Shown here one piece after another: positions 1-10,529 of a DNA stretch of 28,436 nt. Where the stretch lies: positions 545,135 through 573,570 of the forward strand of contig BFEA01000073.1 in the NCBI GenBank assembly GCA_003427395.1, given 5' to 3'. Within the stretch, counting starts at the first letter, position 1; every line of letters starts with the position of its first letter. The position numbers were made by a program, and so were the translations under genes. This DNA is from Chara braunii (Eukaryota; Streptophyta; Charophyceae; Charales; Characeae). Below the pieces are notes generated by a model that was given only the letters and a program-made list of their open reading frames with translations, did not search any database and was not told the origin of the DNA.

Positions 1-91
<91 letters not shown>

Positions 92-92
92 G
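1..92. repeat. (GA)n microsatellite
   Basis: An almost pure GA dinucleotide run with one GA-to-AA interruption near 71, ending in GGAAGAG. It lies exactly at the window edge, so its true length is unknown. Such runs often end eukaryotic contigs because they assemble poorly. Confidence 0.97.
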
Positions 93-1121
93 AAGAGTGG
101 CGATCTAACTCGGAGGACTAGCAATACGGATGAATCGAGAGTCGCGTTGCAGAGGTGAGCTCCGCGATAGCATGACGTTTAAGGTAGCAGTGTATCTTCG
201 CATGTTCTAGTGGAAGATTCACTCATATACAGTACATCCGGTGAGCAAGCCATGTGGCATGAATCTATTCGCAATTTAACGAAAGATTCATTCTCGGTTA
301 TTTTGGGGGTGTTATGGCGGACGACCTTTCCTACGTGCGCTCGGCCACCGTCGCATTCCTTATGCGTTACTGATTATCGGGATCTTCATCTTAGGTTTGT
401 TTCTCGTAGTTGCACCCCGTGTCGCGGTCGAGTTGCCTATAGGGCCCTTCCCATCATAGTCGTCGTAGTGGTGTAACCATCGAGGTCCGGGCCTTGCTTA
501 TTGAGATGATCCCGCCCATTTGGCGGTGCAGATTCCCATGTCTAGCAGAACACCCATTCTTGTAGGCTAGCGGCAGACACAACGAGGGGAGGGAAAAAAA
601 CGGAGTGCAGAAGGTAGTGAGAAGGAACGAAAAAGGAGAAGGCAGTTAGGCAGAAGGAGAAAGAAATAGAGGGAGAGTGACGACGTATGGAGATTTTAAC
701 TAAAGTAGCACAATTATTACTGGATCTAACACAAGTATCCTAAGGGAGCTCAACAAAAGCCGAGTTCTTTTGTAGAATAGAGCACGGGGGGGGGGCAAAG
801 GCTCATCCGAACCTGATTTTGGTGCGAACATAAACTGTGAGAGCATAGCCTACCGATCCTTTAGCATTTCAGGATTTGAAGTTTGAGGCGTTACGAGCTC
901 TTCGGGATCTGACTTCCAGTACGAAATACAAGACAAATACGTACCTTGCTTTGACGATGGTCTGCATACTCGACACTGGATTTGAAGTTTGGTCAACAAC
1001 TGCCTAAATCTCGGTTATTGTAAGTTCTACTGCCTCGTTTTGGGTTGTTGCCCGACTACTGTGTGCGCGGTACTTTTGCTGAGTTCTATTGTGCTCGCTG
1101 ACCGTGCACTTGCATGCACGA
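93..1121. other. Left flank, no recognisable gene
   Basis: About 1 kb of mixed-composition sequence outside the retroelement. It holds a purine-rich stretch at about 584-676, a G run near 787-795 and two copies of GGATTTGAAGTTT (about 870 and 979). Reading frames here are short and resemble no family I know. The sequence stops abruptly at the TG that opens the left LTR at 1122. Confidence 0.6.
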
Positions 1122-1558
1122 TGTCGAGCGCATCGGTCCGGCACCACACAGGGCAGCACGGGACCCTCCCGGCCGCGTCATGCAGGAGTTGGTTTTAATC
1201 CTTTGTCGCGAATATACATGGAGCTTCCGCAAGCCGCTCCGGCCGAGTGCGCCGGCCATACCTCTCGCGAGCCCCTACGACAGGATAGGGCCTACGCGAG
1301 GCACGACTTACCTCCACCTTACGGGAGCTGTCACCTCCCTTCGGTGGGCTTATCCTCGCCGAGCTACCATTCCACAATACGAAAGCTGATCAGCTGCAAT
1401 CGCAGAGGTGGACAAGCCGAGGGCGTTTCTCGTTCGCTGTAGCATAGGGGGTACGCGTGGTACTACGCCTCTATTCGGACCCGCACGCGAACCGACATCT
1501 TGGGGGGCTGAGGTCCCAAGCGCGACTCGGCGTCGGTCGACTAGGACGTATCCCACTC

Positions 1559-1650
1559 ACCACCCATACACCACACTACGAACATAAACATAAAACACAC
1601 ATACCTACACATACACAAAATAACGCAAAACAAACAACGCAACAACACTC
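1559..1650. repeat. AC-rich low-complexity tract in left LTR
   Basis: Nearly G-free stretch of CA/ACA words (CACACATACCTACACATACAC) preserved in the other LTR at about 20369-20458 with only a few substitutions. Its conservation follows from LTR identity and does not by itself show function. Confidence 0.8.
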
Positions 1651-1720
1651 CTAGTCCCTTAGTAGCCATCCCATAACTCTCCGACGCGGAAATCGGATAG
1701 GCGACGTGCACGAGACTTAG

Positions 1721-1727
1721 TATAAAA
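1721..1727 (+). promoter_or_regulatory. TATA-like box on the plus strand, conserved in both LTRs
   Basis: TATAAAA in the context GAGACTTAGTATAAAACCGC, with an identical copy at 20531-20537 in the right LTR. It points away from the element's own genes (minus strand), so if used it would start an antisense LTR transcript toward the Gln-rich frame. Single-motif evidence only. Confidence 0.25.
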
Positions 1728-2355
1728 CCGCTCGGACGCCGGACCTTCTCATATCGACTCGCAATGCACGCGTATGCAAGCGGTCATAGTGATGGCGTAC
1801 TACGTAGTACCCATATTAATGCGGTCCTCGTTAATCTCGAGGGTCGCATTTGGCACTCAAGTGTCGGCTGACACGCGCCTTGAGGGACTGATCTCTCGAT
1901 GTTGGACAACCACCAAGTGCGGTTGAAAACCACACCCTCTTCTGCACCCTGCGGAGAGTGGATGGTACACAGGTTCATACCTGTGGTGGCAATCATCTCT
2001 TATGGCCCTGGAGACCAGCTCCTTCCCCTAGGGCCTGGAAGCGAGTCAAGGGGTTTGATTTTGACGGTTGCCACGGACTACAACGTCCAACTATAATAAC
2101 TCTAAAAAAGCAAAAAATAGGCTGAAGGGCCTCCACATCCCAAAATCACAGCCTTGGGTAACCTTGTCGGTTGGCATCACTGGCCTATCACGACTCTGGA
2201 CACACGCGTACACATACGAATCACTTAATCCCATAACTCTAGACATTAGGACGGACGAATGTTGTGCGCAAGGCTTTAATATAAAGTTGCGTGGTTGCAA
2301 GCCCTTCCTACATCAACCGGCGATGCTAGTCTTACGCGGCAATCGCAGCTCCGGC

Positions 2356-2475
2356 CTCACGATATTGAATGGTTGAAGGAATATATCGTGAGGGGTTGCC
2401 CTTCACGATATTGAATGGCTAAAGGACATGTCGTTCAACCCTCGCGACATTTCTGCCCTTTGGGTTGGGTGTCTC
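2356..2475. repeat. Small direct/inverted repeat cluster in left LTR
   Basis: CTCACGATAT (2356-2365) and ATATCGTGAG (2383-2392) form a perfect 10-bp inverted repeat. The unit TCACGATATTGAATGG then recurs at about 2403, followed by GTTCAACCCTCGCGAC. In the right LTR the first hairpin has decayed, while the second unit contains TTCAACGGTTGAA near 21220. Function unknown. Confidence 0.6.
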
Positions 2476-3408
2476 GATGGGCAGGGCAGATAGGCTCTGC
2501 GCACGGGAATATTCCTTCCCTGCAGAGTCTAGGGGCTGGGATGTTCTGGACAAGGACCTCGAATCCCAGCCAAGGACCAACGTCCGACTAAGAATTCTTC
2601 TAGAAGCATACAAGCAAAATAGAGGAGTCTTCCCCCCTTTCTCAATCTCAACCCCTAATTAAGTCCTTAGTACGCGGGCTCCTCAGGCCACGCGAACATC
2701 CAACAAAGGTACACACATATATATGTAAGGGGAATAAGCATGTGACGATCACTTCTCACGGTCACAGTGTGACTCCTCACAGCCACATATATGTATGTAT
2801 GATCACAGGCAGGCCAATCCAAATCCGAACCACCATACATACCTGCAATCACATCAAAGAGTCAAACAAAAAGTCCACGCACTACCCGGAATCAACTTCA
2901 ACCAACCTCTGCACTCATACCCCTCGCTTTAGCCATGCACGCCCCAGCCTCCTGTCCAACTAACCATCATTAAATACTCAGCACCTTTGTTAAATGGTTA
3001 TTCAATAAAAGTATGGGTGAAACCTTAATAAAACAATGAAATCACCAGGGATAAAGCCTTTTTATGTTGAGTATTGAGGATAAATTGGAGTTGAGTCATA
3101 AACCGACGAATCGTCAATCGATATGTTATCAACGATAACAGAAGATGATCCTCGTAGGATCAAGCTGAATCTAGTCCAAATCCTGAATCAATCGATTAAG
3201 AAGACCTGTAACACAGACAGGCCAATCCCCAAGCTAAGTCTATTAGTTCATGGAGAATAATCTCAATGTCACGATCTCACTCAAATCATTCCATCTGACT
3301 AAGCCTAAGTCTACCTCTAAGCAAATGTTGAAAGAAAGGTAAACCCTGGCAGAATCTCCTCTATACAGAGTGAATTTTTCGAGAATCGCCACCTGTCAAA
3401 ATATAATC

Positions 3409-3764
3409 TAACTCCTTTAAATTAAGAAAATTTATGCAGCGCTTCCCGTAGGAAAAGTGCCTTTTCAGAATTTATATCAGCCCGAATATAGCAACAGAAA
3501 TAATCTTCAACTTTCTTGAGTCAAATTTTGTCTAACTCCCTGAATTAGCAAAAATTCGGGCAGCACTCCCTTTAAAGAAAGAGACTTCCCAAATTTTTAC
3601 TAAGCCATATAAAATTTAGACAAGTTGAACTTTGAAAAATCAAAAGTTGACGAACCTCTTGGATTTGTGGAAATTTCGGCAGCGCTTTCCGTAGAGAAAG
3701 TAGCTTACCAAAATTCATACAAAACCAAGTATAACAAAAGATTAAAAAAACCGCGAGAATTGAT
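3409..3764. repeat. Three diverged tandem repeats of about 115-123 bp in left LTR
   Basis: Units at about 3409-3531, 3532-3650 and 3651-3764. Each begins with a variant of TAACTCC..GAATTA, then an AAAATTTCGGCAGCGCTTCC-like core followed by a GTAGAGAAAGT-like segment and an AT-rich tail ending in GTTGA or similar. Units are clearly related but strongly diverged, so the duplication is much older than this insertion. The right LTR keeps the first two units and loses most of the third. Confidence 0.7.
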
Positions 3765-4091
3765 CTAACTAAAAAAACTTGGCTTAGAAAATGCAGGAAT
3801 TGCAACTAACTTCTATGGCTCTAGCACGTGGCGAGCAACAACTAAAGCAACTACCTATAAAACTTAAACTCAGACCTAGATAGTCATCTCACTCAGCCAC
3901 ATGCAAGCCAAACCACAAAGGTAAGTACTCTCACCATCCCAAGTTTATCTTAACAAACAATAGTTCATGATTTTTCAATGATTTAACCCCTTATACCCAG
4001 CTCACATAAGGCATAAGGTCAAGACACCCAAACTAATGGAATGTGCCTTACTTAGTCAGGCATAAAGTCAGACCAGCCAAACTTATGGAAT
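3671..4091. other. Segment absent from the right LTR
   Basis: Left GGATTTGTGG (3661-3670) continues into the third tandem unit, whereas the right copy passes from GGATTTGCAG (22471-22480) through a short AAGA join straight to sequence matching left 4092 onward. The 433-bp LTR length difference is explained by this single event, most simply a deletion from the right copy, because the left segment contains a third unit of a pre-existing tandem family. Confidence 0.8.
3921..3926 (+). promoter_or_regulatory. Consensus 5' splice site, plus strand
   Basis: CACAAAG|GTAAGT. One of four near-consensus donors on the plus strand of the left LTR; the right LTR lacks this segment. Confidence 0.3.
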
Positions 4092-4958
4092 GAGCCTAAC
4101 TTAACCAAAGAGTATACACCTAACAGAGGGCACAACTACTTCTCTGTTCTTTGGGCATATGACTAGACCATTCTAGTCGCCCTGAAATGTTTAAAATATC
4201 CAGATTATATATATTTGTCTTCCCTTTGTCTTCTAAGGCCCCATAGGACTGAACTAACTTAAGTTCAGCATGCCCCATCTTACCATCAATTATATTCTTA
4301 ATTATACTCTCTTCAGTATTGTGATAAGCTATAGTCAGACTACCTAAACTTATAAAATAGTTTGACTAACATCTTCTTAAATAACATAGTAATAAAATAT
4401 AGCCAAATTATAACCTTTGGGTTCCAACATGTGGGAGGCTTCGAGTCAGACCACCTGAACTTACAGAACAGTCTGACTCTTTGCATGATTCGTTTCTCTC
4501 TGGTCTAATCTGTGCGTGGCATTGGGCTAGATCACCTAAACTTATAGTTTAAGAATGGTCTGCCCTCTGTCAAGTTCATTTTTCCCAGAATAAAACAGGA
4601 AAACTTACAAAATGGCTCAAACCTCCTCGTTCAAAGCCAAATAAACAAAGAGAACCCCAAAATAAACAAGGCAACCAAGGCACCTGAACTTACAAAATGC
4701 ACTTGGTCCCTGAAAAAGTCAATCATAATTAGCCCTCGCAAGTCAGAGCAACCAGATCACCTAAACTTATACAATGACCTGATTCTCAATGCAAATCCAC
4801 AATACTAGGTCTCCCAAAACTTATGGGAACTTCCCAGCCTCTAGAGCAATCAGACCACCTAAACTTATAGAATGGTCTGACGCGGCACACAATCCAAAAT
4901 AAACATAGCACTGGGTCTCCCCAAACTTATGGGGACCTCCAAGCTATAATGACCCAGT
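4011..4958. repeat. Array of about 11 short inverted repeats with shared loop (left LTR)
   Basis: Repeated units of the form arm - (CAC)CTAAACTTATAGAATG - complementary arm. Clear members: 4333-4367 (AGTCAGACTA/TAGTTTGACT), 4443-4479 (GAGTCAGAC/GTCTGACTC, perfect), 4524-4565, 4674-4707 (ACCAAGG/ACTTGGT), 4750-4784, 4807-4834, 4850-4880 (TCAGACCA/TGGTCTGA, perfect) and 4910-4958 (outer ACTGGGTC/GACCCAGT, perfect). Members at about 4011-4100 and 4593-4620 are degenerate. The loop is nearly constant while arms vary between units. Spacing is 44-111 bp with one gap of about 270. Not a CRISPR: no constant-length repeat and spacer. Function unknown. Confidence 0.8.
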
Positions 4959-5224
4959 CAAACCTCAGGCAAACTGCCTTCCCCCCAACCTTCCCTCCAA
5001 GTGCATTCCCTTTCAACAGTCTGCTTTCACACAGTCAACAATTCTGAAACTGAGATTGCCCAAACATTCTTTTATTTAATCTGGTTGAAGTCCTGAAAGT
5101 CAGACGAAAAGTAAAAGTAGGGCTGCATACCATATACTCAGTCAAACATGCAATGGGCTATACAGATAAAGGCTATAATTTGGGTTCATAGAGGGAGATG
5201 GGTGGTTACCTCTCAGTTCCCTGC

Positions 5225-5480
5225 CTCCAAAACTACTCCTGAGTTCCGGTAGAGCTCCCAAAATCGGTGGGGTAACCTCCCACGGAGGGCTTGCTACGGC
5301 CCTACGGGTTGCAATCCCGCCTGCCGCCTTCCTCTCAGATCAGGACTAGACTTAGAGTAAGAAGGGCAGAAGATAAGGGGTCTGAGACTCTCGAGATACA
5401 AGAGGGGGACAACTCAACTCTCAGGAGAGGGCCTTGATACCTTCACTCGCCTAAGGGCCCCGCAATGGCAGCCAATGTAA
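5225..5480. repeat. Conserved LTR block shared with the inverted fragment at the right edge
   Basis: About 255 bp from CAGTTCCCTGCCTCC to GGGCCCCGCAATGG. It recurs in the right LTR at about 23625-23875 and, reverse-complemented and more diverged, at 27505-27771. It is the best-preserved piece between this family and the neighbouring inverted LTR, and sits directly next to the hairpin array in both. Confidence 0.75.
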
Positions 5481-5660
5481 TCAGCTTGGTCAACTTCTGA
5501 AGTTAAACTGCCGATATCAAGCACCTGACGACCTCCCAATCTGCAGCACTACCTCCTGCTTGTAAAGCCTGATCACCTCTCCGAGTCTCAACACCTCTCC
5601 TTAGCCCAAATGCCACCTCATAGCAGCCTGTAGCAATCAGCAGCTGTATGCGACAATATA

Positions 5661-5816
5661 CAACAGTCGTTCGTCCCCAGTCAACAAACGTATCAGCAGT
5701 TCGTGCGGCCAGGCAGCCAGCAATTTGTGCACAGTCAGCAATTCACGCAGAGTCAGGAGACGCAACAGCAGTTTGTAGCAGCCAATTTACCTCAACCCGC
5801 CTACAGTAGGCAGTAA
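5661..5816 (+). pseudogene. Gln-rich plus-strand frame in left LTR
   Basis: 52 codons on the plus strand, opposite to the element genes, with no Met here. The translation is Gln/Phe/Ser-rich with a repeated QQFV motif (YQQFVRPGSQQFVHSQQF), ending LPQPAYSRQ then TAA. The same frame is open in the other LTR copy. Downstream, a diverged duplicate of the LPQ..SRQ segment (about 5905-5935) continues but is broken. This looks like a fossil of a low-complexity coding exon rather than a random frame. Confidence 0.4.
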
Positions 5817-6349
5817 CATGGAGTAGTGTGCCGCAGTCTGGAGTAATGAGATGAAACCAGCTACAGTCGGCAGCAGACTGCGGCCAGTATCAGTCAGCAG
5901 CCAACTTACGACACCCTGCCTGCAGTAGGCAGCAACATGGAGTAGTGTGTCGCGACCTTGGCATACAGCAACACATTCACGAAGGGGGAACACAGCCTAC
6001 TGCTTTTTTGTTGCGGTTGCAATCACAAAGGCACTATGAGCATAACAAGCACCCCTATCGCAACTGCCCTGTAGTCCAAGTGAGCAACAATCCAGTACTC
6101 TTCAGCAACCTTTAGCGAGTTCAGCGGACAGAACTCAGTATATTAGGCCAACTTAACAGCGGACAGGTTACCGCAGACCCCTCAACATTAATGAGAGCTC
6201 CTGACCAAGTCGGACATCATCAATGTACGAAAAGGCATACAAACACCTCATACCGACCAACTCCCCAACCACTTCATCCATGCGCAGCACGTACACCGTG
6301 GCTCGACTTTCGGCTCATTCTGCATTACCAGTATTACATGAGTTACGAG

Positions 6350-6355
6350 GTAAGT
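6350..6355 (+). promoter_or_regulatory. Consensus 5' splice site, plus strand (left LTR)
   Basis: TTACGAG|GTAAGT followed by a long pyrimidine-rich stretch (6356-6410). Preserved at 24756 in the right LTR. It ends the possible plus-strand exon described for the right LTR. Confidence 0.35.
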
Positions 6356-7851
6356 CTCCACTATCTCTTCTCACCTCTCTCTTCCCGCTCTCTCTCTGCG
6401 GCTGGCCTTACGCCACTTCCATCGGCAAAATAAGCAGAGTCGGATAAATCCACTACTACAGTATGGAAATATACACTGATATCCAGCTCTGTGCCCCCAT
6501 TCGGTCCCATCTGTTGTCAAGTAGGTCTCTTCCCACGCGGTTGCTTTCACACTTCCCCTGTTCGATCAAACGAGCAGACCCGGAATGTAGCTTCCGCTAG
6601 ATCATGGAAAGATTCGGCGTTATTGGTCCTCCTGCTCTCCATGCAAGCCCGCCCTGTTCTTTCCGCCTGTAGTTCTCCAGGTAAGCTCTCCCTGTTCATT
6701 TAGCGAAAGGAGGGGTAAGATCGGATGAATCTTTCGTAAGGAGCCGTCCGGGTGCGTAGCCCTTTTCCTTGCCTTTCCTCCCCGCTCCCCCGTTTCTCCT
6801 CACTTCCGAATCCAACACCCGAACTCTAATTCTAACCACACCATCGAATTCGCAACGCCGCAACACCCTCACCTATGCTCGATTTCTTCAAAAATCGAGC
6901 GGGATCTTAGGTCCTCAAACTTGCCATCTCCACTACTACGATGGTTCCACGAAGCCTATTCTCTTTCTAGCTTTTAATCCTACTAACTTCCTCTACACTA
7001 ATTTGTTTGCCTTTCGGAGTTCGCCATCATGGTCGCCAGCGCCGAAAACCCCCTAGTAGGCCCCTTTCGTGCCCGATTTCATTAAGAAACGGGCGGGTTC
7101 TACGATCTTCGTCCCGCCATCTCCGATATCGTTCCCGCATGAACCTGGCTAGGCCCTCGTCCAGGTTCGTCCGCTAGACTTGGTTGCCCCATTTCACTAC
7201 CTTGGCGTCCGTCACTCTACTACCTCACCCCTCTACTTGAGCGCCCGTCACTCCGCTGCCCTGCACGCTCAGTATTAGCGTTGCACCCCACTACTCTCCT
7301 TAGATCGCTGCTCCGCCTCGTTCTATGGCGCCCCGCCTTGTGTCTCCGGCCAGCGTCCCCGCAAGTATTCTGCTCGCACCCCGCACAACCTCCCGTCCGG
7401 ATTCACTCCACTGGACACCTCTCCCCCTGCTGCTTCGTCGCTTAGCCAGACTCTCCCGCATGGCTTACGCAGATATGAGTGACTGACTGCTTGCTGCCCC
7501 TTGATTAATACTTCTGCAGCTAGTTGGTCTGTCCTCGTGCTCAAGCCTCAGTGTGCCGAGTCCCCTAAGGTACTCGCTAACTGGACTTGAGGGACCGGGA
7601 CTGGACACCCCCGAATCTCGCACGGGCTGATGTGACTGTCGTCCCCTTAACCTTAGCCCAGCTGTGGGCTCTGGGCGGTCCACGACAACCTATTTCGGCC
7701 TTTCGGTATTGCAGCACCTACGACACAGGTTGTCGCACAGGTTGTCCCCTTAACCTTAACCTTATACTGTTGCAGCTATGACCTTGACCTTTGAGGTTGT
7801 CGCCGCTGCGAACTACGACACAGGTCACAGGTCTGCCAACCAAAAGAAATA

Positions 7852-7910
7852 GGGAAAACAAAAAATAGCAAACAAAAAAAAATTAAAAAACTAACGCGGT
7901 TGGGGGGGGG
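7852..7910. repeat. A-rich tract followed by G run (left LTR)
   Basis: About 45 bases dominated by A (AAAACAAAAAATAGCAAAC) followed by a short mixed spacer and a G run. The right LTR has the same arrangement at about 26230-26301 with different run lengths, as expected for slippage-prone sequence. Confidence 0.75.
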
Positions 7911-8470
7911 CACTCATGCCCTTTAGGCACTCCCTCGGTCCCGCCTGGTGGGCCTGGCACCGGACTCCCCCAACAAAACTAAGGGGGATAGTCCCGCGGG
8001 ACCCTCAACCCCTCAGCCCTTTGATGATCCAGTGCTCCTATGCCGCCGCCCGCTGGCCTCGATCCCCGTACCTTCGAAACAATAGTCGAGTGCCGTAACG
8101 TATAGGGCTAAGCCCAAGCCTAAGACCAACGGGCGCGACATCCTATATGAAGTGGTGTTGCGCAGTGCTCAAGGCCAAGAAATGCCCTGGGCTGTTCCTT
8201 TGCCTGCATTTGCACCTACGACCACTAAGCGTCCACGCCGGCAAGCCCCAACTGTATCGTCGTCACTATGCACGCCATCCTACGCCCCAAGCCTACCGCC
8301 ATTTAGACGTGCTGGGCAAAAAGCCGGATCTTTTCAAAAATTCCCTAGTCTAATTAGAGAAAAATAAGGCTCAGTCGGTCAATTACACCGACTGCCCGAT
8401 CAACACAAGGGAACAAAATCACACGCGCACCTTAAAACTGCGCGCTCACTCACCCTCTATCTTAGCCAAG

Positions 8471-8476
8471 GTAAGT
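8471..8476 (+). promoter_or_regulatory. Consensus 5' splice site, plus strand (LTR end)
   Basis: AGCCAAG|GTAAGT about 100 bp inside the LTR end. Preserved at 26848 in the right LTR, from where a plus-strand transcript would run into flanking DNA. A weaker donor CCAG|GTAAGC lies at 6681 (changed to CCAT|GTAAGC in the right copy). Confidence 0.3.
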
Positions 8477-8551
8477 TACAGACGCGGTCGTGCCTCGCAC
8501 GACTTATTTTGATCCAAACTTATTTTCTGTCACTTGCAAAAACCAGGACGG

Positions 8552-8569
8552 ATACCCTTGTAAGGGTAT
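8552..8569. repeat. Palindrome at the LTR terminus (left)
   Basis: ATACCCTT GT AAGGGTAT, a perfect 8-bp inverted repeat with a 2-base centre, three bases from the CA end of the LTR. The right LTR copy (26929-26946) has one mismatch. It may be an integrase end-recognition feature or chance. Confidence 0.55.
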
Positions 8570-8572
8570 TCA

Positions 8573-10529
8573 AACCAACTGCTTACCGGACCGTATTAAG
8601 CGACGTCCCCGCCGCTTCGCAGAATCAAATAGATATAAATCCATTCAAAACCCCAGATGCTGAGGAGAAAGGAACCGATCCGATTAGCCGACAGACTCAG
8701 GGTTGAGGCCTCCAACAATCCAAGCCCTTATAACTATATGCCGCCAGGGTTCCAACCTGGGTCTCCATTGTCCTCACATAAGGACCCAGGTGTACTGGAC
8801 ATACGTACTACAGCATAAGTCTCAGCGGCCCCTCTCAACTGTCCTCTTGCCTTTGCCTTAGAGAAACGCCGACTTCTCGTTAAGTGTCCTTAGTCACTAC
8901 CCTATAAGCAGAGCCCTAACGAAGGACGCGGGCCCTAACCGAGACCTTTAGAAGGCACTCTCGCCTACTCCAATAATTCTCACAATCAAACATATATATA
9001 TATACACAAATCTTATCTCAAACACTTCCTGAAGTCTAGTACAGGAGGGTCAGGTCTCCATCTTGGCCCACCGTAACCTGGGTGATCGTGCCAGATCTAC
9101 GGCCCACCGTGTTTGTTATTTTAGAGGTAGTGCCCTCGCAGGTTGTGCCACGATAGGTTTTTTCTCCTGATAAACATTCAATCAGGACTCCTGGGTGGTC
9201 ACACCCCTTTAAGTCTTTACCCCTTTTGGCGAGACGTGAACCCGCTGTCAGGTTGTGCCGATCAGCAGCCAACACTAAGGGTTATACCTCAATGATGCCA
9301 GTTATACCCCTAGTTGGGTCTCTCATAAATGCCCCAAGATTAGATCAAGTGGCTGGACGGTGTGTCGCAACAATACAGGCCTACTGCGGGACTACGCAAA
9401 GGTCTGTCACACATAAAAGACATTTACCAGCCCTCTGTGGGACAACACAGAGAGAACACGACAGCCTCTCCACTATCACAAAACAAAATTACCGCCAGAT
9501 CTGCAAGATCGTGGCCCCCTCACTTGATCAGAGCAAGAAGGCCACACATCCCGAAGACATCTCCCAATAGAACTTTTGCGACTTTTACAAAAATTTCACA
9601 AATGGCCAAACAAAAACATGGTCCCTCTCGTCAGACTTTATCATTCAAAATCAGCCTACCATGCCATTGAATCTATTTACCACCTTTTCATACAAAGGCG
9701 GTCTCTTTCAATAGGTCTCCCAGCCATCCCTTCTCTGTTTAGGATGAACTCTCACGCGACCCTTCATTAAAACATCTTCCCTCTGAAGATGAATCTTCCA
9801 ATAAACAAACATTACCACCTTCCCATACTGAAGGGGTCTTATCCATAAAACGACTCAATACTAAGGGTCATCTTATGGGTCATCGCCACAACTCAACAGT
9901 AAAACATTTTGGCATGGTGAAGCATTTGAGTCTCAGAGACTCATAAATCCCTTAGGACTCTCATACTCTTTCACAGAAACAGACTGCACTCCCTTACCTT
10001 ATACCCGGCCCAAACATCTGCTCGTAAGCAGGCCGCATGAGTATACCGAAGAGTAGACAGTTTTACATGTTTCACATTCATAAAACATGAGATGTATCCC
10101 GCACATCTCTCACACAAAGCCATCATACATCAGGATAAGGCCACACAGTGAGAGTGAGAGTGATCGACTCAACGATAAGCCTCATAGGGTCTCAACTCAA
10201 TGTATACTCAGGAAATTAATGCCCCACCACTCTACTCAACCAAATAACACTCGTGTCCCAAGTATATAAAATCTCAGATCACAAAAAAAAAAATATAGAT
10301 GAAATCTATCCACACAAATCACACGTAACTGCACACTCGAAATATGTCACACAACTGAATACTATCTCCTAAGTCACAACAGAAGAATCCCAAAAATTTG
10401 TCAAGTATTACAATCTACATATGTACAACTAGATAGATTACACAGGACTGACTCCAAAAATGTACATCTCTTACTCAATCTTTATGTATAAAGAACTCTA
10501 ACTCTACTGGCTTGTAGGCAACCCAGTCC
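8573..10529. other. 3' internal non-coding region
   Basis: About 1.96 kb between the gag2 stop and the 3' LTR. No frame has recognisable content; open runs here are short and differ in style from the element genes. It holds an (AT)n run at about 8991-9005, a perfect hairpin CTCTGTG/CACAGAG at 9433-9452, an AT-rich stretch 9960-10500, and a tRNA-like fold at 8740-8829. No polypurine tract abuts the LTR at 8573, where one would be expected on the minus strand. Confidence 0.6.
8740..8829 (-). other. tRNA-like fold, class II type, possibly tRNA-derived
   Basis: Read on the minus strand, the 90 bases start GCCGC and end GCGGC (pairing ends). They contain a T-arm-like hairpin CCAGG-TTGGAAC-CCTGG and a 5-bp stem GTCCA/TGGGT around a 7-base loop with T at the position before the anticodon (ACA), plus a long variable region. 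The A-box is poor, the T loop has G for the invariant C, and there is no 5' D-arm I would trust. More likely a decayed tRNA-derived fragment or chance than a working tRNA. Confidence 0.22.

Larger units (their letters stand above)
1122..8572 (-). repeat. Left LTR (3' LTR in element sense), 7451 bp
   Basis: Aligns end to end with 19932-26949. Alignment breaks exactly at TG (1122) and CA (8572): outside 1122 the left flank bears no resemblance to the PBS side of the other copy, and after 8572 the internal sequence diverges from the right flank. Sampled lines are roughly 92-95% identical by eye. This copy carries about 420-430 bp (about 3671-4091) missing from the other. It holds an AC-rich tract, diverged tandem repeats, a hairpin array, a Gln-rich plus-strand frame and an A-rich/G-run tract. 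I see no further recognisable gene in the remaining stretches, including 6450-8470. Confidence 0.95.

Noticed and set aside
989-1198. Open frame with a hydrophobic N-terminus across the left LTR boundary
   Set aside because: It crosses the flank-LTR junction at 1122, has no homologous feel, and is absent from the right LTR side.
4011-4958. CRISPR-like array
   Set aside because: The repeated element is a loop with variable arms, spacing is irregular, units are not near-identical, and the host is eukaryotic.
7741-7770. Telomere-like CCTTAACCTTAACCTTA words
   Set aside because: Only two or three imperfect copies, not the plant CCCTAAA unit, and the right LTR does not keep them.
8573-8600. Polypurine tract at the inner edge of the 3' LTR
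   Set aside because: The minus strand here reads a mixed sequence (CCGGTAAGCAGTTGGTT), not purine-rich. No PPT could be assigned.
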